Below, piece after piece: positions 62,450-64,000 of a DNA stretch of 64,000 nucleotides. The stretch lies in the NCBI GenBank assembly GCA_022790955.1, contig JAAVYD010000034.1, positions 1-64,000 of the forward strand, read 5' to 3'. The notes beneath the pieces are model-generated. The model did not search any database. It had not been told where the DNA came from and worked only from the letters and a program-made list of their open reading frames with translations. Within the stretch, counting starts at the first letter, position 1, and the number at the start of each line of letters is the position of its first letter. This DNA comes from Bacillota bacterium. GTDB lineage: Bacteria; Bacillota; Clostridia; Peptostreptococcales; Anaerovoracaceae. The translations under genes were made by a program, and so were the position numbers.

Positions 62450-64000
62450 TCACTCTACTCCGAGAGCTTTAAATACAGCATCTTCTGCAGTGCTATAAAA
62501 AATTAAGTTAAAACATCCTATAAGTTCTGCAGGAACAGTACCAAGATCTGCAGCCGATGTAATTGGCAGCAGGACTTTTTTAGCTCCGCTGTCAAGACAC
62601 ACTTGCAGAGAATTTGCTAATTCTTCAACCTTAATCATAGTTCCGCTGATGCTAATTTCTCCTAACACTGCTGTTGAACTTAAAATCGGTTTTCCGATAG
62701 CAATAGAACATAATGCAATTAATGTTGGCAATGCCAATCTGCTCATCATTCCTATACCCTGCAAATCCTGATAATTTACAATATAATCCTTAGTGGTAGT
62801 ACTTATAGCTCCACTGATCCGATTTCCGTTTGCTTTCAGAAAATTAAACGCTGTATTTGAAGATTCTTTTGCTTCACGATCAGAACCTATACCAGTTCGT
62901 TCAAACTTACCGCTACCTGGCAGCATCTGAGATTCCAAACGAAATACACCTATCATTCCTGATTTTCCATGTCCTACAGTATATACCTGCCCCGGATTAC
63001 ACATTCCCTCTGGTATTAGTTTTCCGCCGCCTTGTTCCGGTACAGATACATAATTTTCTTCAAAAGTATCGTTATCAATATATGAAAAATTCACATCATA
63101 AAATTCCATTCCTCCCAGCTTCTTCAACTGTTCCTTAACACGACGTCTCATTTCCAGCGATAACTTTAAAATCTCCTCTAATTGCTCTTTTGAAAACTCA
63201 CCATGTGGATACAACAGTTTTAAAAAACCTCCAACCATCTTTCTTACAGCAATCGTATCACGTTGATTCAGATTCTTTCCCAAATGAAAATATTTGTCTA
63301 AAGCATCTCCATACTGTTCTTTACGAAGTTCACGAACAAACTCTGCAAGATAATCCGTAATGAAACCATAATCATCTGTAAAATGTTCCGGTCTAAATTT
63401 TGGTATTTCCCAGCCGGGAATATAACAATGCATACGATCAAGGAACGCTGTATCTGTTCCCATTTCTGTAGGAAACGGATCGAATAAACTCGAAGTTTTA
63501 AGCAGAACATCCACACTTTGATTTATATTACCTACAAACACCATTGATGCGGAAGCCGCTTTTTCTTCTTTCCCACGGGCAAAAGAACCTGAAGCCATGT
63601 AATCTTTCATAATCTGAATACCGTCTTTATCCTTAAAGTTGATACCTGCGACCTCATCAAATGCTACACAGTCCCACATACCAACTAAACCAACTGTCTT
63701 TCTTCCCATATTGTAAAAAAGGTTCGCAACCGTTGTCTGACCGCCGGAAACAAGAATACTATTTGGCGAAATTTCTTTATAAAGATGAGATTTTCCTGTG
63801 CTTCTCGGACCAAGCTCACAAAGATTAAAATTATTTTCTATAAGCGGAATCATTCGTGTAAGTAAAAGCCACTTTTCACGCTCCTGCAGATTATCCGGCT
63901 CCATACCGATAGAACGAAGCAATACGTCTATCCATTCTTCTTTCGTAAACGCTTTTCTGCCTTCTTTTACTTCATTAATATTTATATGCGGCATCTGAAT
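62450..64000 (-). CDS. brxL: BREX system protein BrxL (N-terminus outside window)
   Basis: The 514 or more visible residues match BrxL: EVKEGRKAFTKEEWIDVLLRSIGMEP, Walker A GPRSTGKSH, SGGQTTVANLFYN, WDCVAFDEVAG (Walker B), FVGNINQS, and a C-terminal Lon-like domain (LPTLIALCSIAIGKPILSSTAVLGEISISGTM). The frame is open to the window edge, and the visible ATG at 63994 lies mid-protein: family members have about 170 more N-terminal residues before this QMPxIN segment. The Lon Ser-Lys dyad appears to be missing, as known for BrxL. BrxL is an AAA+ DNA-binding factor of BREX phage defence. Its partners should lie to the right. Confidence 0.88.
   Translation of the reverse strand: MQMPHININEVKEGRKAFTKEEWIDVLLRSIGMEPDNLQEREKWLLLTRMIPLIENNFNLCELGPRSTGKSHLYKEISPNSILVSGGQTTVANLFYNMGRKTVGLVGMWDCVAFDEVAGINFKDKDGIQIMKDYMASGSFARGKEEKAASASMVFVGNINQSVDVLLKTSSLFDPFPTEMGTDTAFLDRMHCYIPGWEIPKFRPEHFTDDYGFITDYLAEFVRELRKEQYGDALDKYFHLGKNLNQRDTIAVRKMVGGFLKLLYPHGEFSKEQLEEILKLSLEMRRRVKEQLKKLGGMEFYDVNFSYIDNDTFEENYVSVPEQGGGKLIPEGMCNPGQVYTVGHGKSGMIGVFRLESQMLPGSGKFERTGIGSDREAKESSNTAFNFLKANGNRISGAISTTTKDYIVNYQDLQGIGMMSRLALPTLIALCSIAIGKPILSSTAVLGEISISGTMIKVEELANSLQVCLDSGAKKVLLPITSAADLGTVPAELIGCFNLIFYSTAEDAVFKALGVE

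Overview
The window looks like part of a chromosome from an anaerobic, low-to-moderate GC member of Clostridia. The evidence is a PolC-type replicase, the nusA-infB and secDF-yajC gene orders, the SCIFF ranthipeptide pair scfA/scfB between secDF and yajC, HemZ, RelA plus RelQ, and AGGAGG ribosome-binding sites before most genes. An assignment near Anaerovoracaceae/Family XIII is only a guess. Most genes lie on the minus strand.

Layout. 1-14.3 kb is housekeeping: nadD (partial), aspS, hisS, hemZ, an MBL-fold hydrolase, relA/spoT, secF, secD, scfB, scfA, two small conserved genes, yajC and a tRNA-Leu. 14.4-20.5 kb holds a FadR-type regulator and a three-gene oxidoreductase operon (GlcD-like flavoprotein, GlcF-like CCG iron-sulfur protein, VAO-like flavoprotein) whose substrate cannot be told from sequence. 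21-42 kb is a mixed accessory region. It contains three separate BlaI-type repressor / M56 (BlaR1-type) sensor pairs with unrelated sensor tails, an SLH-anchored GH5 glycanase, GPP34, ybaK, relQ, an M16 protease, an AAA-like/PD-(D/E)XK protein, yitT, metF, a polysaccharide deacetylase, a MATE pump and at least two decayed genes. 42-53 kb is the classic translation and RNA cluster: pnp, rpsO, ribF, truB, nrnA, rbfA, infB, rplGA, rnpM, nusA and rimP. 53-62 kb carries two membrane proteins, a lipoprotein, polC, an SPFH/NfeD pair and ispG. The right edge cuts into brxL, a core gene of BREX phage defence.

Three families of short non-coding repeats are scattered through the accessory part. Family A (12099, 18803, 20610) has terminal inverted repeats beginning GTC flanked by TA and looks like a MITE of the TA-target type. 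One copy sits inside the oxidoreductase operon and contributes the last base of a stop codon. Family B (about 15428 and 33190) is a second AT-rich MITE-like element. Family C (13549 and 42142) is a roughly 90-base, two-stem palindromic repeat, found both times directly beside an intrinsic terminator.

The points most worth a second look are the three BlaI/M56 sensor modules (one with a tail that resembles a degenerate penicillin-binding transpeptidase), a PolC without its 3'-5' exonuclease insertion, a NusA with an eight-unit acidic tandem repeat tail, the MITE inside an operon, and the BREX locus that starts at the right edge. All family calls are from reading the translations; no searches were run.
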